Source of the DNA: Oscillospiraceae bacterium
GTDB taxonomy: Bacteria > Bacillota > Clostridia > Oscillospirales > Oscillospiraceae
Direction of reading: 5' to 3'
Assembly (NCBI GenBank): GCA_910574635.1
Contig: CAJTCG010000002.1
Coordinates: 248,001 to 312,000 of the forward strand
Length of the DNA stretch: 64,000 nt
Below the pieces are notes generated by a model. That model saw nothing but the letters and a program-made list of their open reading frames with translations, had not been told where the DNA came from and did no database searches. Every line of letters begins with the position of its first letter. The first letter of the stretch is position 1. The translations under genes and the position numbers were made by a program. Of this stretch, positions 51,665 through 59,249 are shown in pieces.

Positions 51665-52412
51665 GATTGGAATCACTGAGGCCGGAGATGCCGGTCTCGA
51701 CAGGTCCTGGGCAAGCAAGCTGGACACGGTAGATGGCGCCATCGCCATCACCAAGAATGCTGCCCTGGATTTCCGAGCCATAGCCGCAACAAACAGGGAT
51801 AAGCTGATTGTCCATATCACCTGTACGGGCTACGGCGGGACCATTGTGGAGCCGTATGTGCCTCCCATGCAGGAGCAGCTGTCCAACGCCCTGGACCTGG
51901 TAAGGCGCGGGTTCCCGATGCCCAAAATGGTCATCCGGGTGGACCCCATCATCCCTACCGCCAAAGGCCTTGCCACGGCGGCAAAGGTCATTGAGGTGTT
52001 CATGTGTGAGGGGTTTTCACGGTTCCGTGTCAGCATTCTGGATATGTACCCTCATGTCCAGGAGCGGTTCCGGTCGGCTGGCTTACCTATCCCCTATTCT
52101 TGGGCCCCTTCCAAGGAGCAGCTGGCCGCAACTGACAAGATGCTTGCCAACATGAAGGAGAAGTGGGTCAGTCTGGGGCATCCGGCAGACATCCTCCGCG
52201 TCGAGTCCTGCGCGGAGCCTGGCCTCAAGGAGACTATCCAATGCGGCTGTATCTCGGCCTATGACCTAGAACTTCTTGGGTTGGACCCGTCGGCTGTGGA
52301 TTCCACCGGCCCCCAACGGACGCATTGCATGTGCTACTCCGGGAAAACCGAATTGTTGGGCAAAAAGAAACGCTGTCCCCATAGGTGCCTGTACTGCTAT
52401 TGGAAGAACTGA
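51654..52412 (+). CDS. DUF1848-like protein with C-terminal Cys cluster
   Basis: 252 residues in an alpha/beta pattern typical of DUF1848 (distant relatives of spore photoproduct lyase-type radical SAM proteins). The C-terminus has a Cys-rich cluster (TIQCGC, HCMCYSG, CPHRCLYCYW) able to hold an iron-sulfur cluster. Strands DKLIVHITCTG and PKMVIRVDPIIPT are shared with the N-terminus of the next gene. Substrate unknown. Confidence 0.75.
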   Translation: MKHKIGITEAGDAGLDRSWASKLDTVDGAIAITKNAALDFRAIAATNRDKLIVHITCTGYGGTIVEPYVPPMQEQLSNALDLVRRGFPMPKMVIRVDPIIPTAKGLATAAKVIEVFMCEGFSRFRVSILDMYPHVQERFRSAGLPIPYSWAPSKEQLAATDKMLANMKEKWVSLGHPADILRVESCAEPGLKETIQCGCISAYDLELLGLDPSAVDSTGPQRTHCMCYSGKTELLGKKKRCPHRCLYCYWKN

Positions 52413-52417
52413 TTCGC

Positions 52418-52446
52418 AAACCGCCTCTCTTTGGAGGGGCGGTTTT
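52418..52446 (+). terminator. Terminator
   Basis: AAACCGCCTC/GGGGCGGTTTT hairpin. Confidence 0.8.
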
Positions 52447-52469
52447 GCCTGTTTACAATTCATCCTTTC

Positions 52470-52478
52470 GCATAACAT
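52470..52478 (+). promoter_or_regulatory. GCATAACAT promoter box
   Basis: 69 bp upstream of the fusion gene at 52539. Confidence 0.65.
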
Positions 52479-52538
52479 ATAACTGAGAATGAAAGGATTT
52501 TTGTTTTCAGGTTATATTTCCAAAGAAGGAGGCAATTC

Positions 52539-54563
52539 ATGGGTTACAAAATCGGAATCGCGGATTTGTCCGGCAAGCAAGGCGACCTGTCCTGGACGGA
52601 CAAAATCGACAATGCCGATGGCGTTATTGTGGTTACGGAAGAAGTTCCCTCTCCCCTTTGCGCCAAAGTGGTTGAACATAAAGGGAAGCTGATTGTCCAT
52701 ATCCTCTGTCCCATCAACGGGGCCGGGCCGGTAGATGTGCGTACGCTATATAAGCAGACCGCAGACTTAGTGGCAGCCGGATTCCCAAAATCTCAGGTAG
52801 TTGTCCGGGTCGATGTCACTCTGCCAGCCACAGAGAAGCTGGACCGGATTTACTCTACCATTGAAGCGTTCGTGGCAGGCGGCTATTCCAGATACCGCGT
52901 CAACATCCTTAATATGCAGACTCTCGGACAGGAGGGACTGGTCCCCGTTGGCATGTCCCTGCCTGCTCAGCTGGCCGAGGTGGATAACATGCTGTCGGAC
53001 GTGCGGAAGAGCTGGGCCTACCTGGGCCGCCCCGCCGGAGACCTTCGCATTGAGTCCGGTGCGGATTCCGGACTGAGGGGCGTTACCAAGTGCGGCAGCC
53101 CGTCCCGGTACGATTTGATGCTCCTGGGTCTTTCCACAGACGACGCCGCTACTCCCCTTTCCTGGCGGAGCGAAGTCTCTTCCGGCACGAAGAAGGCGGC
53201 GAAGAAAGCGTCCGCGGCGGCAAAGAAGGCTGGCATCAAGGCAAAGGCTGGCGGTAGGGCAGTTGGAACCTTCCTGGGCCGTCAGGTAACCAAGGCCTGC
53301 CGGGGTAGTAAGACAGCGCTTCTGGGCCTCGTTGGCTTGATTGCCGCCGGAATCCGGGGCCTGGGGCGGCTGGGACGTCGTTTCCTTAACGGGTGCCGTC
53401 GGTGCGCCGTTGCCGTGCTACGGAAATGGAAGTGGATTGCGGGAGTATTTGCTGCGCTGATAGTTCTCTACTGCATCGCCATCTACTCCAGCATCCCCTT
53501 CATCCAGCACTACCGGACACTGTATATCGAAACAGCTATGTCCACTATGAACCACCAGTGGGTGGCCACATCCTTCATCCCCCAATCGGTCATTGATGAG
53601 GTGATGGAGAACGCACGGAAACAGATGGAGGAAAGCGTTGTTCCTTCCTCCACCCCGCCGGAAACAAAGCGGGAGAAGCCGGAAGAGGAAGTGGTTTCTC
53701 CTCAAGAGGCCGCAAAGCTGGCATTTGCTGAGAAGTACTCGGAAATCAACATGGACACCATGCCGGAAGATACGGATTATCTGACCGGCTTCCAGATGGC
53801 GGATGTTGTGGATAAGGGTATCAAGACGACGGCTGGCGACAGCATCTGGGCCATTGACACGATAAATAATCTGCTGATTGTTCAGGTGTCTGGCGATGGA
53901 TATAGCGGAAAACTGGCAATTATCAAGGACAGTTCCCAGGTGAAGCTGGCGGTGAATACCCGCCGGGACCGCGGTATGACGGTTACGGAGTTGTGTGACA
54001 CCTCCGGGGCGGTCCTGGGCATCAACGGCAACGCCTTTGAGGACCCCAGCGGCAGGGGCAGCGGAGTAACCCCTGTGGGGCTCATTATCTCTGATGGGCA
54101 GAAGCTGCACGACGCCTACGGGGCCTATAACTATCAGGTTGCTGGGTTTGACAATAACAACGTTTTCCGCGTGGGTAAAGATGTGGATGCCAGCATTTTG
54201 CGGGATGCTCTCCAGTTCTACCCCATCACAGTACTGGACGGCGAGAAGCACGTTGACGGCTCACTTGGCATGGGTATCCAGCCCCGGTCCTCCATCGGGC
54301 AGACGAAAGACGGTTCTACCCTGCTGTTGATTATCGATGGCCGGCAGGTCCATAGCCTGGGAATTACGGTTTCCGGGTGCGCCGATATCCTTTTGCGTTA
54401 CGGCTGTCAGAACGCCATGAATCTGGATGGAGGTTCCAGCGCCTCTATGTCCTATATGGGCGAGATGATTACCAAGACCAGCAGCCCACAGGCAGGCGGA
54501 CGATGGCTCCCCTCCGCTTGGGTGGTTATGCCTCCGGTTGACAAAGAAGAACCGGCTGATTGA
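52539..54563 (+). CDS. DUF1848-like domain / membrane helix / phosphodiester glycosidase fusion
   Basis: 674 residues. About 1-200 is a paralog of the preceding DUF1848 protein (KIGIADLSG, GKLIVHILCP, SQVVVRVDVTLP, YSRYRVNILNMQ) but lacks its iron-sulfur Cys cluster. A Lys/Ala/Arg-rich basic segment (about 215-300) and one membrane helix (about 303-325) follow. Outside the membrane lies a NAGPA/DUF2233 phosphodiester glycosidase domain (about 420-665) with VLGINGNAF, GLIISDGQ and the signature MNLDGGSSASM. It may sense inside and cleave a sugar-phosphate ester outside. The last codons overlap a repeat copy. Confidence 0.85.
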   Translation: MGYKIGIADLSGKQGDLSWTDKIDNADGVIVVTEEVPSPLCAKVVEHKGKLIVHILCPINGAGPVDVRTLYKQTADLVAAGFPKSQVVVRVDVTLPATEKLDRIYSTIEAFVAGGYSRYRVNILNMQTLGQEGLVPVGMSLPAQLAEVDNMLSDVRKSWAYLGRPAGDLRIESGADSGLRGVTKCGSPSRYDLMLLGLSTDDAATPLSWRSEVSSGTKKAAKKASAAAKKAGIKAKAGGRAVGTFLGRQVTKACRGSKTALLGLVGLIAAGIRGLGRLGRRFLNGCRRCAVAVLRKWKWIAGVFAALIVLYCIAIYSSIPFIQHYRTLYIETAMSTMNHQWVATSFIPQSVIDEVMENARKQMEESVVPSSTPPETKREKPEEEVVSPQEAAKLAFAEKYSEINMDTMPEDTDYLTGFQMADVVDKGIKTTAGDSIWAIDTINNLLIVQVSGDGYSGKLAIIKDSSQVKLAVNTRRDRGMTVTELCDTSGAVLGINGNAFEDPSGRGSGVTPVGLIISDGQKLHDAYGAYNYQVAGFDNNNVFRVGKDVDASILRDALQFYPITVLDGEKHVDGSLGMGIQPRSSIGQTKDGSTLLLIIDGRQVHSLGITVSGCADILLRYGCQNAMNLDGGSSASMSYMGEMITKTSSPQAGGRWLPSAWVVMPPVDKEEPAD

Positions 54564-54592
54564 TTTGCCCAAGGACTCATGAGGTCCGATAC
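54536..54592 (-). repeat. 57-bp interspersed repeat, copy 12
   Basis: Overlaps the end of the fusion gene: its GGTTGACAAAGAAGA block encodes the last residues (VDKEEPAD) before the stop at 54561. Confidence 0.85.
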
Positions 54593-54598
54593 AGAAAA

Positions 54599-54625
54599 CA
54601 GCCCCACCCGATTTCGGGTGGGGCT
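54599..54625 (+). terminator. Terminator, bidirectional
   Basis: AGCCCCACCCGA/TCGGGTGGGGCT stem between convergent genes. Confidence 0.85.
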
Positions 54626-54630
54626 GCTGC

Positions 54631-54849
54631 TTAGATTTCAATGAGCCGGATGTTATAGGGGTCTGTCTCGGCATCGGCAGCCGCCTGAGCCAAGACATCC
54701 ATCCTTTCCCCCTCGTAGATGCCGAGGTAAATCTCAGCATTGGGAAGGTCCTCCCAATACTCATCGTGCGTCGGGTCTGTGATGATGTTGTTACAGAACT
54801 GTACGTCTCGAACTGCGCGGGACGCAATCAAAGCGATGAATTTCTTCAT
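54631..54849 (-). CDS. Small protein, tandem paralog A (72 aa)
   Basis: Starts MKKFIALIASRAVRDVQFCNN and ends PYNIRLIEI. About three quarters of positions match the adjacent gene at 54877. GAAAGGAGAG ribosome site. Function unknown. The last gene of a leftward run that starts near 56592. Confidence 0.75.
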   Translation of the reverse strand: MKKFIALIASRAVRDVQFCNNIITDPTHDEYWEDLPNAEIYLGIYEGERMDVLAQAAADAETDPYNIRLIEI

Positions 54850-54876
54850 AAGACTCTCCTTTCTCAGAGCTGCTGC

Positions 54877-55095
54877 TTAGACTTCGATGAGCCGGATGTT
54901 GTAGGGAGACGTCTGGGCGTAGGCAGCCGCCTGGGTCAAGACCTCCTCCCTTTCGCCCTCGTAGATACCGAGGAAAATCTCCGCTTCGGGGAGGTCTTCC
55001 CAATACTCATCGTGCATCGGGTCTGTGTATACGTTGTTGCAAAACTGCACATCTCGGACTGCACAAGACTCAATCACTGCTACGAACTTTTTCAT
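54877..55095 (-). CDS. Small protein, tandem paralog B (72 aa)
   Basis: Starts MKKFVAVIESCAVRDVQFCNN and ends PYNIRLIEV. Recent tandem copy of 54631, with changes mainly at charged positions. GAGAAGGGAG ribosome site. Confidence 0.75.
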   Translation of the reverse strand: MKKFVAVIESCAVRDVQFCNNVYTDPMHDEYWEDLPEAEIFLGIYEGEREEVLTQAAAYAQTSPYNIRLIEV

Positions 55096-55112
55096 GGAAA
55101 TCTCCCTTCTCC

Positions 55113-55554
55113 TCAGCCCGCGAACATTGCCGCCGGCATGATGTCTACGGCCGCCCGGTGAACATACACCAGTTTTCCGTCAATGCTGACCAGAGTGGTC
55201 TTGGGCAGGTCCGCCGGGATTTTCGTACTGCATTTATCCCCTTGGAACAGCCCAATCGGCGTCCCCGTCTGGGAAGAAATCAGGACAACCTGTTTCTTGC
55301 CGAACAGGTTCTTGTAGTGGTTTCGTGATACGGCCTTCGATGCCTGACTCCTCCACAAACTGTGAAAGGGCGCTGGAAATCATCTCGCTGGTATCCACAT
55401 CTTCCCCTGTGTTTTCTTTTGCATCTCTCAGGCAGTGGGCGAAAAGAGCAGACAGCGCTCGGTCAAGCGGCTTGTGGAACAAAACAAACTCTGTGGCATC
55501 ACCACCACAGCCGTCCACATTGCGCTCTGTTACCCGATAGATGTAATTGTACAT
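55113..55554 (-). pseudogene. Hypothetical gene with an apparent frameshift
   Basis: The first frame (ATG55554, AAGGAGGAAGG site) gives MYNYIYRVTERNVDGCGGDA and reads sensibly to about FVEESGIEG near 55330-55340. From there the sensible sequence continues in the other frame (NHYKNLFGKKQVVLISSQTG ... IDGKLVYVHRAAVDIMPA) to the stop at 55113. The second frame has no ribosome site of its own. A single-base change, sequencing error or programmed shift would explain it. Confidence 0.55.
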
Positions 55555-55566
55555 TTTCCTTCCTCC

Positions 55567-55872
55567 TTAAAATCGTCCAAACTTCTCAATCTGGTCCGCC
55601 ACATCTTTGGCGAACTCCTCCTCGGTCTTGCCCAGGTAAGCGAGCATCTTGCGGATGCATTCCTGCTTCTCGGGCTTGATGTCCTCCGGCCAGTATCCAG
55701 CCGAGGAAACATGCGCTAGGATGACCCAATACGGCTCAGCGCCTGCATTGAGACAGTCTTTGCAATAGGACAGGCTCATGGGGCCCATGGATGCGGCAGC
55801 AGTAACCACCTGGGTTTCTTTGCCGCAGACCTCACACTTGCCGGGATGCGCGAACTCGTCAAATTTAGCCAC
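55567..55872 (-). CDS. Small zinc-ribbon-like protein (101 aa)
   Basis: CEVCGK at about 13-18 and YCKDCLN at about 36-42 form a CxxC...CxxC metal site; the rest is helical with a charged C-terminus (GKTEEEFAKDVADQIEKF). AAAGGAG upstream. Likely a metal-binding adaptor; partner unknown. Confidence 0.75.
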   Translation of the reverse strand: MAKFDEFAHPGKCEVCGKETQVVTAAASMGPMSLSYCKDCLNAGAEPYWVILAHVSSAGYWPEDIKPEKQECIRKMLAYLGKTEEEFAKDVADQIEKFGRF

Positions 55873-55893
55873 AATCTTTTTCTCCTTTCTTTC

Positions 55894-56592
55894 TTAAACC
55901 GCTTCGGCGAGTTCCTCTTTCAGAAGCCCTGTCAGGAAGGGCAGCGCGTTTTCGATGGGGACCTGCTCATAGTCGGACTCCATGTCATCATAGGACAGGT
56001 TGCAGTCAGGATAGATGCTCCCATCCGCGCTAACATACAACTCCTCCACCATGACGCCATCGCCTCCGTCACCTTCAACTTGGAACTCTTTGGTGACACC
56101 GGCTGTCCCGATGCCGCTTTCATAAGCCCGGCCTCTCCGCAGGACCCATCTCTCATCAAAATCCTGATGCTCCTTTTGCGGGTCGTAGAAGACAAGCCCC
56201 TTTACCAGCGGAGATGTATCCAGTTCCTCATGGTACTGGTCAACAGACAGAGAGATGCCGCAGGCTTCAGGTTCCTCCATCTCTGGGTAAACTTCCAGAA
56301 GCACCGCTGCCAGGTCTAGCTGGTTCGCTTTGCCGTTTGTCACGACGTAAAACGAGTATGGCATGACACCGCATTCACGGGCCTTCTTGAAGAAATACCG
56401 GATAAGTGGAACATTCAGACTCGGCTCACCACCGGAAAAGGTAACGGTCGCAATAGAGCCCACCTGCTCCAGCAGCTTGTCAACGGTTTCCTCCGCCATG
56501 TCCAAGTTCTGGGCGTCGCCACGCAGACAGTGCTCACAGCACATATTACACCTGCGGGTAACCTCCAGAATCAAAGAAGAGACTCCTATCAC
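55894..56592 (-). CDS. Radical SAM protein
   Basis: 232 residues. The cluster motif CNMCCEHC (CxxxCxxC) is at about 15-22 and a GGEP-type SAM-binding motif (FSGGEPSLN) at about 52-60. Acidic C-terminal half with YVSADGSIYPDCNLSYDD, close to the auxiliary-Cys pattern of SPASM-less activases or peptide-modifying enzymes. Substrate unknown. GTG56592 lies 7 bases after AAAGGAG. First gene of a leftward run of small genes. Confidence 0.9.
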   Translation of the reverse strand: MIGVSSLILEVTRRCNMCCEHCLRGDAQNLDMAEETVDKLLEQVGSIATVTFSGGEPSLNVPLIRYFFKKARECGVMPYSFYVVTNGKANQLDLAAVLLEVYPEMEEPEACGISLSVDQYHEELDTSPLVKGLVFYDPQKEHQDFDERWVLRRGRAYESGIGTAGVTKEFQVEGDGGDGVMVEELYVSADGSIYPDCNLSYDDMESDYEQVPIENALPFLTGLLKEELAEAV

Positions 56593-56642
56593 ATGAATTC
56601 TCCTTTCGCATATGTATTTCCTGTGGTCTTGTGATTGGGGGA

Positions 56643-56651
56643 ATACTATGC
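56643..56651 (-). promoter_or_regulatory. GCATAGTAT promoter box
   Basis: 51 bp upstream of the radical SAM gene. Confidence 0.65.
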
Positions 56652-56671
56652 AGGACACTCGAATTCCATAA

Positions 56672-56700
56672 CGAAAAAAGGCCCCGCGTTAGCGGAGCCT
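56672..56700 (-). terminator. Terminator for 56713-57186
   Basis: AGGCTCCGC/GCGGGGCCT hairpin followed, reading left, by TTTTTTC. Confidence 0.7.
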
Positions 56701-56712
56701 CCTGTCTGAGAT

Positions 56713-57186
56713 TCAATAACAAGCCGCAATGAATTCAATGTCATCCGGCGTAACCTGATTCTCCGCGAGATACGGTAACCACTCCTCGGACAATAGCTGT
56801 TTGCCTCCCACGGCATACGATGCCAGCATAGAGGACATGAGGTCCGCTTCAACCACAACTCCGGCCCGCTCCATGGCGGCCGACGTGTTTTCAGTCGTAA
56901 GGTGGGCTTTCTTGTAAGAAACCGCCTCCTTGTTGTGGATTATTTCTTCAACGTCTTTGGCCAGAAACAGCGCCATCTCCATGGCGGTATGTCCCTTATA
57001 GCCAGGGTCAGAAAACAACTCCCTTTTGAATTGCTCCAGCCGGATACCCAAACTGATGACATCAAGACATGCTTGACGTGCGGTTTCAACCGAAACGGCA
57101 ATATCCTCTCGCTCCAGCGCCTCCATCATAATGTCCCAGGTCATTCTTTCCCTCGTGACCATCTTCGCGTTATACTTCGGCAACAT
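56713..57186 (-). CDS. Hypothetical protein, paralog of 43847-44344
   Basis: 157 residues, helical. Shares with 43847 the MLPKY start, the ALERED/ALEREG segment, a Thr-rich then AMERAGV helix (AMEKVGV in the other) and AVGGKQL/AVGGKRH. AAAGGAG upstream. Its promoter box is at 57312. Function unknown. Confidence 0.75.
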   Translation of the reverse strand: MLPKYNAKMVTRERMTWDIMMEALEREDIAVSVETARQACLDVISLGIRLEQFKRELFSDPGYKGHTAMEMALFLAKDVEEIIHNKEAVSYKKAHLTTENTSAAMERAGVVVEADLMSSMLASYAVGGKQLLSEEWLPYLAENQVTPDDIEFIAACY

Positions 57187-57311
57187 TCTCTTTCTCCTTT
57201 TCTCTTTTAAGATACCCCCAGTTCTATGAAGAACCTTTTCCTCTAACTATCTCTTCCCTATTTTTAGCAGACTCCTTTCTTTCTCTCTGTATCCAAATTT
57301 TGGCTTTGTGA

Positions 57312-57320
57312 ATCATATGC
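57312..57320 (-). promoter_or_regulatory. GCATATGAT promoter box
   Basis: 126 bp upstream of ATG57186, farther than usual. Confidence 0.5.
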
Positions 57321-57351
57321 AGTCAGGGCAAAACTCATTCTGGGCAAAGAA

Positions 57352-57376
57352 AAGAGCCCCGCTTTTGCGGGGCTCC
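57352..57376 (-). terminator. Terminator for 57381-58325
   Basis: GAGCCCCGC/GCGGGGCTC stem, then TTTTCTTTG reading left. Confidence 0.85.
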
Positions 57377-57380
57377 CTGC

Positions 57381-58325
57381 TCAGGAGGCTTCGGCGACTT
57401 CGCCTGCCTCTTCCTCGTCGCTTGCCTTAGCTGCCTGGAACTTCTTGCGCACCTCCTCCCGGGCGGCCTCGCCCGCCCGAATCAAATCGGCGCCCATGGC
57501 CACTTCCCAGGCGTGGATGAAGCTCGTGACCCGGCTCATCATACGGAACATATCCGCATCCGACACCTGGATAAACACCTCCTTGACGTCTCTCATGGTA
57601 GAGGCATCATAGGTGGTGGCACCGGTGGCCTGCACCCGAACCTTCGCGTAGGCGTTCGTGATTTTGATGGTCCAGGGGTAGTTGCCCAGCTGCCCATCCT
57701 TCCGGTAGGTCGTGTGGAAGATGTTCAGCCGCTGGAGAGGCGCATAGCCCTCGCTGTTCGTCTTCTGAGCGTGGACCCGGTCCTGCACATGGTTGAAATC
57801 CGCATGACTAGCCATCGTCATACTGGGCGGCAGGCCAGGCTCATCAGCAGATGCCATGACCTTCTCCTTGGTCTTCCCCAGCCGCTTACTCAGAGCGCCG
57901 GCAATAACGGGGAGAGCAGGCACAGACTCCGCCTTCTCCAGCCGCTCCAGGACCCCCAGTACGTTGTTGAGGATGTTGAAGTTCATGTCAGCGGTCTTCA
58001 GCAACTTCTTGTTCGCTGCCCGAATCTCCTGAAAAATGAGCATCTGGTTGTCCACAACGGTGGTACCCACATTCCGCTTGCAGACCTCGAAAATCTGCTC
58101 ACAAACATCCGGGGTGATGTTGGCGAACAGCGTGGTGGACTTGTCCCCGGTGCCGGAGCTGTAATCGCAGATGGCGATTTTGATGACGCTGGTGGACGCA
58201 TGGTTCTTCCCGCCCTTGCCATGAATCATGGCGTAGTCGTCAGGATAAGCCAGGACCAGGCCGTCCCGGAAGTCAAGGACCTTGTTCCGACCATTGGTCT
58301 TGGCAATGATGCCGTAGGATGACAT
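57381..58325 (-). CDS. Hypothetical protein (314 aa)
   Basis: Soluble. N-terminal half beta-rich (IIAKTNGRNKVLDFRDGLVLAY cut into two strands), a central helical part (about 95-165), then ITNAYAKVRVQATG and a Glu/Ala-rich tail. Codons are strongly GC-ending, a sign of high expression. Own promoter (58373) and terminator. No family recognised; it has the feel of an abundant single-stranded DNA or structural protein, which is only a guess. Confidence 0.75.
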   Translation of the reverse strand: MSSYGIIAKTNGRNKVLDFRDGLVLAYPDDYAMIHGKGGKNHASTSVIKIAICDYSSGTGDKSTTLFANITPDVCEQIFEVCKRNVGTTVVDNQMLIFQEIRAANKKLLKTADMNFNILNNVLGVLERLEKAESVPALPVIAGALSKRLGKTKEKVMASADEPGLPPSMTMASHADFNHVQDRVHAQKTNSEGYAPLQRLNIFHTTYRKDGQLGNYPWTIKITNAYAKVRVQATGATTYDASTMRDVKEVFIQVSDADMFRMMSRVTSFIHAWEVAMGADLIRAGEAAREEVRKKFQAAKASDEEEAGEVAEAS

Positions 58326-58372
58326 ATATCTGATACCTCCTCGAAAGTTTGTGAACTCATTAGGGTTATGTT

Positions 58373-58381
58373 ATTGTATGC
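58373..58381 (-). promoter_or_regulatory. GCATACAAT promoter box
   Basis: 48 bp upstream of ATG58325. Confidence 0.7.
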
Positions 58382-58421
58382 AGTTTCAGAAAATCCGATT
58401 TTGTTGCAACAAGGCGCAAAA

Positions 58422-58449
58422 AGAGGCCGGCTTATTTCAGCCGGCCTCG
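58422..58449 (-). terminator. Terminator for 58460-59053
   Basis: GAGGCCGGC/GCCGGCCTC stem followed by TTTTTG reading left. Confidence 0.85.
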
Positions 58450-58459
58450 GTTTGGGGTA

Positions 58460-59053
58460 TCAGTCGCAGAGATAAATGGCGTCTCCCGGGCGAATGATTC
58501 TCCCGAAGATGCCAGCGAATTCCTGCGGGCGCCGCGTGATACTCTCTCCGCTCTCCAAAAATTCCCTCAGCTCCCGTTTAAACTGAGCCAGAGTTTTCCT
58601 GTCCTGTACTCTTTTGGCAACAACGAACCCGAATACGGACTTGCGGCCCACCCGGGAAGCGGATATTGATACAGGGACCAAATCCGCATTTCCCCCATAG
58701 TATTCGGCGATGTTCTGGAGGTCCCTGGCAGGGATGCTTTTTCCGGAGCTCGTATCGATGAGGATGGCCCAGAAATAGTTCCTGAAGAAACCATCCTCCA
58801 CCTCAACGGTATTCCCAGTGAGGGTCTCATCCGTCTTGGGCCCGCACATCATCCAGTGCTGACCTATGTCCAGCTCTGCGTGAATGCTTTCCATGTAGGC
58901 GCGATATGCCTCATAGATGGCCTTAGACACCTTGAGTCGGCGGCAGTCATATTGCGTGTTCTCCGGGTCCCGGCCAGCGGCCACTGCCGTGGCGGCATAG
59001 ATAGTGCTGATATTGCACTCCTTGGGGATTTCGATGCTCAGAATCTTTCCCAT
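58460..59053 (-). CDS. Hypothetical protein (197 aa)
   Basis: Soluble: begins MGKILSIEIPKECNISTIYA; middle includes FFRNYFWAILIDTSSGKSIP and a late DRKTLAQFKRELREFLE helix. ATG59053 has GAGGAGG upstream; the longer frame to 59509 lacks any site. No family recognised. Divergent from the exonuclease gene at 59250 with a repeat copy between. Confidence 0.72.
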   Translation of the reverse strand: MGKILSIEIPKECNISTIYAATAVAAGRDPENTQYDCRRLKVSKAIYEAYRAYMESIHAELDIGQHWMMCGPKTDETLTGNTVEVEDGFFRNYFWAILIDTSSGKSIPARDLQNIAEYYGGNADLVPVSISASRVGRKSVFGFVVAKRVQDRKTLAQFKRELREFLESGESITRRPQEFAGIFGRIIRPGDAIYLCD

Positions 59054-59117
59054 TTGCTGCAGTTCCTCCTCGTTAGAATTGCCGAATTGTATGCCGCTTC
59101 CAGAATTGCAATTCCAA

Positions 59118-59174
59118 GTATCGGGCCTCAAGTGCCCCGCCAGCCTGCCAGCCGCCGTTCTTCTTTTGCCAACC
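59118..59174 (+). repeat. 57-bp interspersed repeat, copy 13
   Basis: Between divergent genes, close to consensus at both blocks. Confidence 0.92.
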
Positions 59175-59196
59175 CGGAATCCCTTTCCCAGCCTTT

Positions 59197-59205
59197 GCAT
59201 AAAAT
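59197..59205 (+). promoter_or_regulatory. GCATAAAAT promoter box
   Basis: 53 bp upstream of ATG59250. Confidence 0.7.
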
Positions 59206-59249
59206 ATTTCCAAACACCATTCAGCAAATTTAGATGAAAGGAGAAAGCA

